This document shows, in pieces, positions 11,108-22,806 of a DNA stretch of 64,000 bases; positions within the stretch are counted from its first letter, which is position 1, and each line of letters starts with the position of its first letter. The DNA lies in NCBI GenBank assembly GCA_965649825.1, contig OZ287695.1, positions 2,274,398-2,338,397 of the forward strand, read 5' to 3'. The notes below the pieces were generated by a model. The model made no database searches. It was given only the letters and a program-made list of their open reading frames with translations, and had not been told where the DNA came from. Source of the stretch: Penicillus capitatus (Eukaryota > Chlorophyta). Both the position numbers and the translations under genes were made by a program.

Positions 11108-13312
11108 CTATCTTCTTTGATGTCTCCAGTACTTCATCGCTAAGTAAGCCAGGATGCAGTAGAAAATGAAGAAGACATAGACAATAGAAGCATAGACCGA
11201 AGCATTGACATCATCAATAGAGTAATACTCCAACATCTTGACATCCTCAAAGCTGCCGTTGCCTCTCGGAACTCGGAGAGTCAGGTTGGCCGCTTTCTCG
11301 GTGTCATATTGATTCACTAGCAAAGCGCTGAAGCCATATTGAACAAAGTTCAGGTAAGTATACCAGTAGTAGTAGTTTGGTATGTCATCTAGTCGAATCA
11401 TAAATCCGGCAAAGAGAAGCAAAGTGGATGCGTATGCCGGAAGCATGGCATTGGCTGTATCCAGATCGCGCGCAACAGCAGCAATCACATAGGAAATACC
11501 CACCCCTGCTAACAGATTTCCGCAGTAGACAGCCCAGAACACACCGAAGCTTCCTTGAAGATCGACAGCCAGGTATGCGATCGGCCCAAAGATGGCACTA
11601 GAGATGACAGCAAGGACGATCTCATCAAACATTTTGGCTGTTATGTACGTAATCACGCGGTAAAGACCGTCGTTTCGTTCTCGATAGAAAACCGATCGCT
11701 CTGCAGCACAGAGCAGCCCTCAGCCCGGATCTATGCGCGCATGGATTGGGAGCTCACCAAGAACGAGATTGGGAAGGTATGCTGTGGCACTGAAAACTGG
11801 TAGAGCTGTCCATACGAACAGCATTCCGGCGATGTTGGTAAAATTGTCCGTGGCGTAATTGTCGCCCACTCCATGGAAAATAGTCGCCAAGAGAAACACA
11901 ATGACCACTTTCGTTGCAATACGTGGCAGCATAAAATCGGCCGAGCGAAAATTCTTCGAGGAGCGATACTACATCACACATCAAGTCGAAATAGAAGTTG
12001 CCTATGCGTTAGTCACACTTTTAGAAAGGTCTTGAATCCAAACCAGAAAGGTGTGACCGTCTCCCTTTTCACCGAGATTTCTCTGTACTCATCTTCGCTG
12101 ATGATGCCCTTCTCATCCAGTCTACCATCGATCTCACTCTCGATGCTCTTTTTCAGTGCAGATGTATTGTATGCATTCAACATGTCTTGATGATTTCTTT
12201 GTCTTCCGATACTCACAACGATATCGGTGATCCATTCGGCCTCGCTGTTTTCATTGACCTGTCGAGTGGTGTTTGTCAATGACTCAAAATAACCAATGGC
12301 ATGCTCTGCAAGAAAATGACGATGTATTCCTATATCATACGGCATCCGTTTCTCACCTCTGGATCCAAAGTACGCGGTCTGTCCGCGTACCAGGATCATC
12401 ATCGTATCGAAGAGGCCATAGACATATGGGGTCGGTGAATGAATCGTTGTGCAGATGGTCGTGCCATCGTCTGTTAAGTTCTTGACCACCGTCATCACTT
12501 CGTTGGCTGTGAAGGAATCCAAACCAGAGGTCGGCTCATCCAGAAACAGGACACGAGGAGTTGACACCAGAGCAATGCCGATGTTTACGCGTTTGGCCTG
12601 AAACAGATTGGATCTGTCAGAGAACGCAAATAGGATCGTCGACGATTTCACCTGTCCTCCAGAGATGCCTCTATTCAGTGGATTGCCAATTCCCACGTGC
12701 TGGCATTCTTCCAATCCCAATTTCTGTAGAATGACATCGACTGCCGCTTTTTTGCTGGCGAGGGGTTCAGAAACTGGCCTCTGAAGAGAACGGTTAGTCG
12801 ATCCGCAAAACGTGAGAACAGAGATGCTGCACCTTTAACTCGGCCGTGTACATCAGCATCTCACGAACCGTAAACATGGATAACAGTGTATCAAACTGCT
12901 CCACGTATCCCGCATAGCGTCGGAGAAAACTGCTCGTCGGTGGATAGCCAGCAAAACGAATAACGCCACTCGTCGTCCCTGTTGTTTTTCTCCCAGCGAG
13001 CACGTCCAAAAGAGTGGTCTTGCCACTCCCACTGGGGCCCATCTATGACATACCGACATAGAAACAGATGTGTGTGTATTAGCTGACGCACCAAGACGGA
13101 GAGTTGTCCCGGATTGAAGTATCCGGTGACATCCCGCAGGAGCGTCGCCGTAGTTCCTTTCTCCGTGTGCGACTTGACTTCGTACGTGACATTCTGCGAA
13201 ACGGTTCATTTGGCATGGACCAAAAGAGAGGATGCCCAAGGGGAGGCACGCACACCTTGAAAGTGAGTTTAAAGCCAACATGAGAATCGGCTCGATCTTC
13301 GTTCTCCGTCAT
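11108..13312 (-). CDS. ABCG-family half-transporter
   Basis: ATP-binding cassette half-transporter of the G (White/WBC) subfamily, with the nucleotide-binding domain before the membrane domain. After MTENEDRADSHVGFKLTFK and NVTYEVKSHTEKG come Walker A (MGPSGSGKTTLLDVLAGRKT), the Q-loop region (YAGYVEQFDTL), the signature NRGISGGQAKRVNIG, Walker B (RVLFLDEPTSGLDS) and the H-loop (ICTTIHSP). The membrane part has six hydrophobic stretches, for example VVIVFLLATIFHGVG, FDEIVLAVISSAIFGPIAYL and YVFFIFYCILAYLAMKYW. About eight introns interrupt it; one follows ISGGQ exactly (GTGAAATC...TTTCAG). It must dimerise to work. Substrate unknown; lipids, waxes or xenobiotics are usual for the family. A gap of about 170 bases separates its start from the DHHC gene. 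Confidence 0.9.
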
Positions 13313-13485
13313 GGTATTTGTCCAAAGAAACCCGTGAGTTCTCCATACTATGTGTCTTTTTTGTAGTCCAGGTTACGTAATACTTGATGACGTATTCGTA
13401 AGCTTATGCTGGATTATGTAATAGGGCATAAGTGATTGTCTTGCGTTTGCATCGAAAACGCAATGACTTGATGATGACCGAAGAA

Positions 13486-14693
13486 TCAACTTGTCTTGTT
13501 GTCAACATTCTGGTATGCCGGATTCTTGGCGAAAAAGAAGGGAAAGAACCACATGCATGGATTCCTTCCTCCAAGCACGCGGACTAACGATGCATAAGTG
13601 CTTTCATAACGGGGAGGCGATTTGCCATTCTTGATGGACTCAATGTAACTCTGCCCCCTTTGAAGCTGCCGCAATTGTGATCCCAGAAGAAGGAATACGC
13701 CGATCGATCCCGTAAAGCACACGACGAACATGTAACACGCTGCAAGCGTGAACCTAGAACAGTAAGATTTATCGATTTCACCTGAGGTGTCCCGAACGCA
13801 CCATGGCAACGAGGCGGTGAAAGAGAGTGTGAAATCTACGATGGAGCCCCTGTATTTGTGACCTCTTCTGTGGACGAGTGCCTGCCATGAACTGCCGATG
13901 ATAAGAAGGCACGTCAGCATTGCATACATGGCACCGATTCCTGTCCAGAATAGGAACAGCAGAAAATTGTGTAGATTTCTCCTGCCCACGCAGTTGGCGA
14001 TGAAAGGACAGTGATGGTCCATGTCATCGATACAGGCATTGCAGGTACGACAGTGATGTGCCCAAGGCGCTTTCACACTTTGACATGGTAGGCAATACCT
14101 GATCAGAAAAACACGTGTTCACTCAAGCCACTCTATCAAAGGCATACCGATAGTTATCGTAGAGTCCCTTGGGCACAGAGTTGTCACTCGTACGCGGCAG
14201 TGTCGTGTCTTTTGATTTCGATCCCTTCAATGCAGCCATGGCATAGTTGACGCTGATGTTGATCGAGAGAAAGATGGTGATCAGTTGATGCCAGAAGAGA
14301 GTCCCTGGGTCATGATACAGATTTGGCAACAGACCAAAAAACCCAACGGTCATGATAGTCAACAGAAGCGTCACGACAAATCCAGCAGTGAAGAATTGAG
14401 CGGCGGAGATGAGACATCCAGTACATCGATGAGCTTTTCTTGCGGAGGTTGGCGACAGCAGTAGTCCATATCGGGCCTTGGAGGAGATAGGCTTCATGTC
14501 TGTTACGGCCCCACACCAACCACACTGTGCCCACAAAGATATGACCTTCTGAAATGGACACTGCTCTTGCACCCACTTTAAACTGCGCGACCCATTCGTT
14601 TCCGGTCTTGGGCACTTCGACGGTGAGATGACACGCCCAGCAGGTGGTATATCTCGGCGGTGTCCCCTCAGCGACTGTCGGATGCGGTTGCAT
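13486..14693 (-). CDS. DHHC palmitoyltransferase, plant PAT11-like
   Basis: Protein S-acyltransferase of the DHHC zinc-finger family. It begins, as plant PAT11-type enzymes do, with YTTCWACHLTVEVP followed by FKCGWCGAVTD. Two membrane segments precede the catalytic cysteine-rich domain YCLPCQSVKAPWAHHCRTC...CIDDMDHHCPFIANCVGRRN, which has the DHHC tetrad intact. Two further membrane segments follow (FLLFLFWTGIGAMYAMLTCLL and YMFVVCFTGSIGVFLLLG). Introns lie after FK, after DNYR and before FTLAACYMF. The ATG at 14693 (MQPHPTVAEG) gives a start just before the first CxxC and leaves 63 bases to the divergent MPP10 start. The membrane compartment is not evident from sequence. Substrates unknown. 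Confidence 0.87.
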
Positions 14694-14756
14694 GTCAACG
14701 GAGTTCAAAGCACGTGTTGAGATGCGACGTCTGCATGAACCGCGTTTGAGTTCTCA

Positions 14757-16712
14757 TTGATCAAGATGGACAGCAGCGCCTCGACAGAGGTCTCCCACGG
14801 TTGGTTCGCCTTGAGGTCGTCAATGTGTGAGATTCTCTCTTTAGTGTTAGATGCATTTTCATCAAATTTGACACTGTCGTCGTCTGTGTCGAATTTCTTT
14901 TCTCGACACAGCGGCATGACCTTCAACTCGACTGACAGAGCTGCTCTCTCAGAGGTCATGCAGCAGCACTTACTGTTAACTCTTCTACTTTCTGTCACAT
15001 ATGGCAGAAGGGCAAATTACTGCTGGGGGCGCTGTACACCTATGCGGTTAACAGCGATCGAGATGAGATTCTGAAAGTGGAAGGTCAGACGCCGTGTCTG
15101 AAGAATCTGTTTGTGGAGGGATTTGACGTCGAGCAGATCTGGAGTCAATTCGAGAGGTTCGATCGGGCGGCATCTCTCGGTTACAAGAGGATGTCCAAAC
15201 GACTCAACACCAACCTTCGGTTAATCTCGGACGAGACAGACGCAGAGGTCGATGCCCTACTCCAGATGGACGAGAACACTGAGAGTGAACAAGTGATGCT
15301 ACACTCCTATGCGCTTAGAGATCATTGCATCAAACGAAATTGCACGACAGGAAATGCAAGAGCGAGATGATGATGATGGGACAACTGCAGATGTCATCCA
15401 CCCAGTCGATGCATCTGGATGTGGGGACAAGCTCGAGGACGGATTTCTTACACTCGCTGGAATGCGAGATTTTCTCGATGAGGCTGAAGAAGAAGAGTAC
15501 CAGAAAAGAGAAGAAGCCGATGATGATATTCTCGGCATTCAAGCATCGTCATCTGATTCTGAGGCGAACGATTTATTTGCGAATCACTCCACAACGACAT
15601 CTGGAGAGGAGAGAGATGATGACGATATGGAACACGAAGATGGAAACCGTCAGATCATGTATGAAGATTTCTTCGGTCCACGACAACAAAAAACAAACAC
15701 TGTATCACACTCGGCAGCTGAATCTGAAATCTCCCCGAATCCCTCCGCCGAGATGACAGTAAAGAAGATGCACAAAGGCCATGCAGTGAAGAAGACGAAG
15801 CTTGCAGAAGAGAGAGCCATGATTCAGAAGTCCATTCAGGTGCTGGAGGACGAAGCCATGGCCGAGAAGGAGTGGCCCTTCCGAGGAGAGATAGCCGCAT
15901 CGGAACGTCCATTAAACAGTGCTTTGGAGGTGGATCTAGACTATGATACCACGTTGAAGCCTCCACCCAAACCGACCCAGGCTGACATGGATGCCATCGA
16001 AGAGATGATCAGGCGTCGCATCGGCGATCGGAACTTTGACGATGTTAAACGCATTGTCCCTCCGCCCATCGAAGAGACAAAGCGTGTGATCGAACTGGAC
16101 GACACAAAAGCGAAGAAAGGACTGGGAGAGCTCTATGAAGATGCCTACATGAAAAACTCTCTCGGTTCCGGGACGCTCGAAGAGAAAGAAGAGAAATTGA
16201 GAACAGAGGCTCGTCGACTGTTCAAAGAAGCGTGTGCCTCATTGGATGCACTAACGCATTTTCATTTTGCTCCGCGTCCTGTCGTGGAAGACATGAGTGT
16301 GAGCAGAGTGCATCAGGCAACAGTTCAGATGGAAACGACATCGACAGCTGTCACTTCAACCAAGGCTCCACAAGAGATCTATCATCCGGTATCCAAGACA
16401 GGGGAAGTCGTGCATGCAAAGGAATTGACAAAGGACGATAAAAAACAGATGAGGGCCAAACGGAAACGCGCACAGAAGGCTTCCAAAAGAGCAGAGACGA
16501 TGACAGAGGACACTAAGATCCTGGGACGCAAGTCACTGACCCTGCATGCCCGCGAAACGACAAAAAAGAAAAGAAAACCATCAGCTCCATCTGAAAAATC
16601 GAAACCCGGCACAGCTGTGTTTCAGAAGATACAGATGCATCAAGAGAACCTGAAGAAGGTTGATGGAGGACGAAAGGGATACGTTTATGATTCGGCTCAA
16701 ATGAAGCTCTAA
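14757..16712 (+). CDS. MPP10: U3 snoRNP protein MPP10
   Basis: Nucleolar scaffold of the small-subunit processome, needed for 18S rRNA maturation with IMP3 and IMP4. The N-terminal motif LKNLFVEGFDVEQIWSQFE is diagnostic. A long acidic stretch (EEEEYQKREEADDD, GEERDDDDMEHEDG) and YEDFFG follow. Then come the conserved C-terminal blocks EKEWPFRGEIAASERP, IEEMIRRRIGDRNFDDVKR, KKGLGELYEDAYMK and LDALTHFHFAPRPV, and a lysine-rich tail. Introns: 14955-15007 (53 nt, joining ALSE to KGKLLLG) and 15293-15350 (58 nt, joining ENTESEQ to EMQERDD). The ATG is either 14757 or 14766; the first 60 residues are poorly conserved, so the start is inferred. The acidic, low-complexity middle is normal for the family. 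Confidence 0.88.
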
Positions 16713-16915
16713 TGTGGTCGGTGCTCATCTGTAGCCGATATCCTTATATCTGATGTGACGTGCGTCGGACGGAGAGACGACCGCCACTGCAGAGACGCAA
16801 TCGCCTGTTGCATGACACCTATTACATCACTGCGGGTCATCCACTTCGAACATTCGCCGTGAACGTCGTGTGCGAAATTCGACTTCGTCATCGGCCTAGC
16901 GAAGCGGAGGACAGA

Positions 16916-17533
16916 CATGGGACGTCTCTTCGTTCATTGCTTAGAGTGCCCGCGTGTCTATTGTTGCTCACAATGCCGAGCACACGTAGCGGATCATGAC
17001 GAAATCGTCTCGAAGGTGAGACAGACATCGGACCCCTTGTCATCTCCGCCGTTCCGATTTCCATCCCATTCTCGTTGACATCATCTGCTATCTGATTGAC
17101 GTCGAAATGACTGCCAATAGTGTTTTCAAGGACGACATGGACGCGCCTATCTCTTCAATAACGTGTAAGATGGATGAAAGGGTCGTGCAGTTGGCAATGG
17201 TGTGGATGATGGTCACTAGGGTCAACGTCAAGACGGGTACAAAAGAAGAGAGGCTTTTGATCACGGGTCTACACACCGTTGCTGACATCTCATGCATTTC
17301 GTGCCATACCGTACTCGGCTGGAAATATGTTCGATGCTCTGACTCTCTGCCCATTGGCCTTTCCGATGGGTGTGTGCGTTCTAAGGAACAAGCTTTTGAA
17401 GAGAGTCAGAAATACAAGGAAGGCAAATTTATTATAGAAAAGGCTCGTGTCATGAAGGTCGTGTCATCCCCTTCCAACCATCCCCTACCTGTGATGTGAC
17501 AGCTCATGGTGTGTGCAGGAAGGAAGTTGGTGA
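16916..17533 (+). CDS. YPEL: Yippee-like zinc-binding protein
   Basis: Small highly conserved zinc-binding protein of the Yippee family. Five exons give the whole protein: [20 protein letters not shown] with [11 protein letters not shown]; then [14 protein letters not shown]; then [26 protein letters not shown]; then the [14 protein letters not shown] helix; and a last exon of only five codons (EGSW plus TGA, 17519-17533). Zinc ligands are the two CxxC pairs (CSQC and CISC). Introns: 17014-17120, about 17165-17218, about 17329-17385 and 17456-17518; the last contains GATGTGAC 18 bases before its acceptor AG. A canonical AATAAA (17548-17553) lies 15 bases after the stop. Family certain; cellular role (centrosome or cell-cycle links in animals) not transferable. 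Confidence 0.9.
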
Positions 17534-17539
17534 CATCTG

Positions 17540-17912
17540 GTGTTCCCAATAAAGGTCCGATGTGACTGATCTGTCGACCTGTTTGGCTGTCTGTCTGTAC
17601 GATTTTCATTCCAAGATCTCTGTGGACAGGATAGACAATCTGTACCATACATACAAGACTCGTACGGTTCCCTGCCGAAGCTAGTACTCACGGCTGTAAT
17701 CAGGATATGTTTCTGCCATATGTTGTTTGCTGGACGTCCCATCGGCATCCTTCTTCGCCTAAACACCTTTGATAGCATCCATAGCCATCTTGTGTGGTTG
17801 ATTTTTCTGGAGCGGTGAAAGATACACAAAGAGATGCATGTCTCTTATGCTTCGTTAGCTGGGGATGCACCAGATGTCTAATGGCGAGACTCTGTACGCT
17901 GCGTGTTGCCAT
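17540..17912 (-). CDS. Unidentified spliced gene candidate with organelle-like start
   Basis: On the minus strand an ATG at 17912 opens MATRSVQSLAIRHLVHPQLT, which resembles a mitochondrial presequence. Further exons read RRMPMGRPANNIWQKHILIT, then, after an in-phase intron (GTGAGTACT...GGTACAG), IVYPVHRDLGMKIVQTDSQ and [18 protein letters not shown] do not recognise the family. The last frame stays open into the Yippee gene on the other strand, so the 3' end is unknown and the genes may overlap. Composition and splice phase favour a real gene, but it could be an antisense shadow. Confidence 0.3.
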
Positions 17913-18312
17913 AGATGACACACACATCTGCAACGGGGCACCCTCTCTTCTTTGTTTTTTGTACTTCATCAGAATCGAACTGTCATCGCTCGGGGACTAT
18001 CTGACTTTTGCATGTACAAGTGCGTGGCTCTGTCATTGCCACAGACATCGTTCATTTAAGTCTCAATACAGTTATCTGTTGCTGGACAGAGATTGCGTTA
18101 CATCACTTCGTCCTCCACCAGATGGAAGATGCCTGAAAAGGCAGCCTGTGACCCATGAGGCTGTGACGTGGATAGATACAATGAGACAAATGTTGGGCGG
18201 GATATGGATCTCTGGACAGCACCTGTCACATCACGTTTGTCTGTTTGAGTAACGCGCCTCAATTGCCGTGGTCAGTCACGAGAGAATCGTTAGTCGGGAT
18301 TCATTGTCCTCG
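17913..18312. other. Short intergenic region upstream of N-myristoyltransferase
   Basis: About 400 bases between the minus-strand candidate and the NMT start. I see no conserved reading frame. An upstream in-frame ATG at 18268 would add 15 residues (MVSHERIVSRDSLSS) to NMT. No TATA-like box stands out. Confidence 0.4.
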
Positions 18313-19999
18313 ATGTCGGACAAAGAAGCAAAGGATTCAGGAGCATCCAAAGATGAAGAGCACGACAAAGACGCCTCAGAGGCGACGAGCATGAAAGATG
18401 ACTCACCGGAGGAAGCGGCCACACAACCGCAGAACACCTTTCTTCAAAACTTTGCTCTAGCTCCAGCTCAGCAGCGATCCAATTTCCCAAACAGAAAAGG
18501 CCGCAAGGATACCTATGCGTTCTGGAGTTCGCAGCCTGTTACTCAATTTGAAGAAGTTGCCAAAGTGTCGACGGTAAGGTCTTCGAGTTGATAGGTCCTC
18601 TGGCCCTTTCCGAATACCAGATGACGGAAGGACCCATTGACGATCCCAAAACGGTGGACGATGTGCGCAAAGACCCAATCCGTTTAGCCGCCGGGCAAGA
18701 AAAGAAACTCCTTTATTGACCACTAAATGAAGAATCTGTCTGTATGTGGCATACAGATTTGAATGGTGCACATGTGATGTCGGCGAAGAGCAAGTGGCCG
18801 ATGAGGTAAGTCCAATCAATGCACACGCACACACCCTCTCAGAGACATCCATGCTGAACATGGCTGTGCCCAGGTCTACAGACTACTCACCTTCAACTAT
18901 GTCGAAGATGATGATATGATGTTCAGGTTTGGTCTTTATCGTACAGGACCTGTCTTGTCACTGTCTCGTAGGTTCGATTACTCTCCCGCTTTTCTGAAGT
19001 GGGCACTGATGCCGCCTGGTTATCGTATTGACTGGCTTGTGGGTGTGCGTGTTTCTGCGAGTCAGAGATTGGTTGGCTTCATTTCAGCGATTCCGGCAGA
19101 AATCCGAATCAATGCCACGGGTATCAAGATGGTCGAGATCAACTTCCTCTGTGTTCACAAGAAACTGAGATCGAAGAGATTGGCGCCGGTTCTCATCAAG
19201 GAGATCACCAGAAGAGTCAATCTGCAAAATATCTGGCAGGCCACTTACACAGCTGGTGCCGTACTGCCTACACCCATCGCACGCTGTCGGTACTGGCATC
19301 GATCACTCAACCCGAAGAAGCTGATCGAGGTCGGATTCTCGAAGCTCTCGGTACATCCATAGAATCATCGCATCGTTTATTGCCCATCTCGTGTCGATGC
19401 AGAATCTGATGACAATGAGTCGTACGATTAAACTGTTTCGACTGGCCGATGAGACAAAGACACCAGGATTTCGTCGTCTGAAAGAAACAGACGGCCCTGC
19501 GGTGAAGCGACTCCTGGACGAGTATCTGCAGAAGTTCAAGGTTGCCAACCAGTTTTCATTGGAGGAGATCCAACATTGGTTCACCACTCTTTCACTCTTG
19601 CATCGTGTTCAGCCACGTATGTGTAGGTTGGTACCGCGAGAGGGAGTCGTGGATGCTTATGTCGTCGAAAATGCTTCAGGAGAGATCACCGATTTCACCT
19701 CTTTCTATTCTCTCCCATCTTCTGTTTTGGGGCATCCAGAACATAAGACGCTCCATGCAGCGTACATGTACTACACAGTACCCGGCGCCACACCGCTTTC
19801 GGACCTTATGCAAGATGCCCTCATTGTTGCTAAGAAAACGGGTTTTGATGTCTTTAATGCTTTGGATATCTTGGAGAATCAAACGATTCTGAAAGAGCTG
19901 AAATTTGGCGAAGGGGATGGATACTTGCAGTATTACCTGTATAACTGGAGAGTGGCTCAGTACATGCAGCCAAATGATATTGGTCTTATCCTGCTTTAA
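18313..19999 (+). CDS. NMT: Glycylpeptide N-myristoyltransferase
   Basis: Transfers myristate from myristoyl-CoA to N-terminal glycines; possible clients include calcium-dependent kinases of the type encoded near 29-31 kb. Exons give an acidic N-terminus, [37 protein letters not shown], then [26 protein letters not shown], the strongly conserved [19 protein letters not shown] and [38 protein letters not shown], and the C-lobe ending in a C-terminal LL as the family requires. Introns: 18574-18620 (47 nt) and 18695-18756 (62 nt), the latter with a GC donor (GG|GCAAGA...ATACAG|A), which restores AAGFEW. Two to three more introns lie at about 18806-18870, 18930-18972 and 19352-19400. Confidence 0.93.
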
Positions 20000-20237
20000 G
20001 AGAAGGTGCCTTATTGCGGTATGCAGATTGCGTGATTAGATGATGAAGATCTCCTGCGTACGTGGATGAACATTAGAAGGATCGTGCACGCTTTGCTGCG
20101 CCACGCCGCCATGAGGAATTCAGGAGGGGGGGACACGGAAGGACAGCTCTTACAGCATTTGCATTGTGAGAAACACACACGTCAGAGACGAAAAGCAGCA
20201 CAGCTCCATTATCTGTCATCAACCTTTTTGCAGCGGA

Positions 20238-22359
20238 TCATTCTCCTGCCACCCATCCCCAGATTCCTCCTGTCTTTCCACCCGGCATTTTACGCCGATA
20301 GACTTCAAGCTCCTTCTCCAGCTCTTGGACTTTTTCAAATTTGTTCTTCATTTCTGCCAGCTCTGCTTCGAGCTTGAGCGTTTTGGTCTGCAGAGAAAGG
20401 ACAGATCAGACAGCACTGTTATATAAAGACCTCGTTGCACCTGCTGTTCTGTCAGCTGTTCTCTTGTCTGCAACAAGGCAGCATCTTTCTCCTGCAGCAT
20501 TGCATGTGTAGAAACGAGCTGGCGGCGCATAATGGCTAGCTCGTGAGATGAAGCTTCCTTTGCGGCAGCTGCATTTCGAGTGACCGTATCGAGCTTGGCC
20601 TTGAAATGCAAACGCATACAACACACATTCTCTGTTGCACCGGCATTTCACCTTCAGTGCCTGGATGTTCAGTTCGGTCGCAGGATCGGCAGCGTTTGGA
20701 GGAGATGTGTCGTTCTGTTCTGAATGGACACGGCCGGAAAGAGTGGAGCCAACGGAGAACTGGGGTTCCAGCTCAGCTTCTTCCGTTTTTGGTCGGAAAA
20801 GACTCACCTATAGTGGAATCCAACCATCACAACAGCTGCCGCCGACAGACATCGAAGTCTTCACTTACAGAATGGCTATACCGTCCATTGTAGCCACCAA
20901 AAGCGACGAGGACGTTTGCCTCAGGGATGGACACCAGACTCATGCCCTCGCTCGCAAGGTAAGATCGTTCTGGGATCGTCCCAACGATCGTCCATTTGAT
21001 CTCGTACTCAATATCATCCAGATCTGGTCCTTCTGGATAGATATCTTCCTCTGACTCGCCATCCGTGAGGGTCGATGTCGGCCAGGCTGTCAGTTGTGAA
21101 AGATCCAAGTACGCCATATCGGTGCAGCCAGATGCGTTATTACCGCCGCCAACGATGTACCAATAGTTTCCTAGCAACGAGGCGGCGTGTCCGGCTCTGG
21201 GTGATGGTCTGCGTCCTCGGACGGTGGGCGAATGCCATCGAAGACGTTCCGTATCGAACACCACCAAATCGTCAAAGCATGTCGCCATCGAACCGCCGCC
21301 AAAAAAGAGAAGATACCGATCGGCGTAGGATGTAGATACATGGGCCGATCTGGCCGTGGGAGGCACATTCTGCACGGTGCTGAGATTCTTCCATGTCAGC
21401 GACTCCAAGTTGAGCACATGGAGATCGTTCAACGGACGTCGTGCCCCATCCTCTCCTCCAAAAATGTATATCCTGTTGCCAATCGTCGTCGTCGAGTGAC
21501 CGCCACGAGACACCGGCGCCTCTCCTGTCGTCTCGAGCACCGACCATCGCATAGAATCCAAATCCAATTGACGGATGGCCATTCTCTCTGTCGCATCCTT
21601 GGACTACAGAAACGTCACATCCTGTTGTTATCATCGACCTCTCTACCTTGACATGTCCACCAACGACCAGCAGCGAATTTTGCCACGGGATCAAGGAATG
21701 ACCAGCAATGGGCGGTAGAGGAGAATCGGCCGCCTCTGCGGACGCCTGACTGGCGATGGGTGTCCAAGACAATGTTGAAAAATCAAAGGCCCAGACATCG
21801 TTCATGTACCTCCCACCTGCTGCAGACAAGCCTTTCCATCAGACCATTGCCTTGCAGACAGGGCTTTACCGCAATTCCCGCCGATGACGAACATCTCATC
21901 GCGTGCCATCACCACTCCGTGTTCGTATCTTGGCAGAGGCTTTGATGCATTTGATAGATAAGGCGTTGACCATGATCCCTCGGCTGTGGCATCTTGAATC
22001 TTCTGCAATCGTGATTTGCGTTGCTCTTCTACAGCGTTCTCCTGTGTCGGTGCCGTCGTATCTTCTGCTCCATTCGCCACAGGCGTCGCCGCATGGGTGG
22101 CAGATTTCTCTCGGTCGATGATATGCCACCAATCCGGCTGATTCTGTTCGACCTGATGCACATAGTGCCGCATGGCGTCTGCTTTAGACATGTCTCCCAA
22201 TTGATTCCATCCCTGCCACTTGGCAGTCTCCACCACATTCCAGGACCATGGCTTCGGTTCATTGCATGGTCCCTGAGTGGCCTGCTTGTGAAGAGCAAAG
22301 AGAAGTAGACGCAAGTCGTCAGACATAGCTTTGGCCGCTGGTGTCAGTACATAAGCCAA
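20238..22359 (-). CDS. Acyl-CoA-binding protein with kelch repeats (ACBP4/5-like)
   Basis: Residues 1-100 are an acyl-CoA-binding domain (LLFALHKQATQGPCNEPKPW, KWQGWNQLGDMSKADAMRHY). A linker and at least five kelch blades follow, with paired glycines and the usual Y/W (EMFVIGGNCG, SLLVVGGHV, NRIYIFGGEDG, YLLFFGGGSM, YWYIVGGGNN, LVAFGGYNGRYS). The C-terminus is a coiled coil (KEASSHELAIMRRQLVSTHA, QTREQLTEQQ) ending MPGGKTGGIWGWVAGE with TGA at 20238-20240. This order is that of plant ACBP4/ACBP5 and animal ACBD4, which bind long-chain acyl-CoA esters in the cytosol. Several introns break the blades. The gene is divergent from the RR-TZF gene with about 450 bases between the starts. Confidence 0.9.
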
Positions 22360-22806
22360 ACGTCATGACGAGATGGCAGACGTGGCTACACGTTTCTACC
22401 TGGGTGGCGATTGGTCACGAAATCCACGGCTGCGTGAAAACGGTCTGGATAGGGAATGGGACACACATCCTGCACACACACCGACAATCTCTTCATACGT
22501 ACGCCGTCAAAACCGTCTACCTTCGTTGCCATGAAGACGAGCGCGCGCGTAACGTCGTGTCTCTCTGCCAACGGCGGAGATGGCCAAATCTAGACAATGT
22601 ACTTCATCCATGTCCGCGTGACTGGGATCGTGACATGGCTACACGCCAGATCGTTGAGTGTACGTGCACGCAAGCTACGACTATTCATTCGTTGTTGCTG
22701 AGTCGTTGTCGCTTTGAGTATCCGAGTGCCACAGCCGACACGGGTCGCAGAATCGTTACAAAAGCAAACTTCAATTGATAAGCATTGCACAACGAAACCG
22801 GGTGCC
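22360..22806. other. Divergent intergenic region (ACBP-kelch / RR-TZF)
   Basis: About 447 bases that must hold both promoters and 5' UTRs. This is the largest divergent spacer in the left half of the window. The open frames here have no recognisable content. I see no clear TATA box or palindromic operator-like site. Confidence 0.5.

Noticed and set aside
14705-14998. Minus-strand open frame of 97 codons upstream of the DHHC gene
   Set aside because: The plus strand over the same bases joins in phase, through a good 53-nt intron (14955-15007), to the conserved MPP10 N-terminus, so the minus frame is read as antisense.
17760-17785. TAG read as sense codon (KGV*AKKDADG) near the minus-strand candidate
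   Set aside because: Another frame is open across the site, and recognised genes here (UMPS, for example) use TAG as a stop, so I see no support for a changed genetic code.
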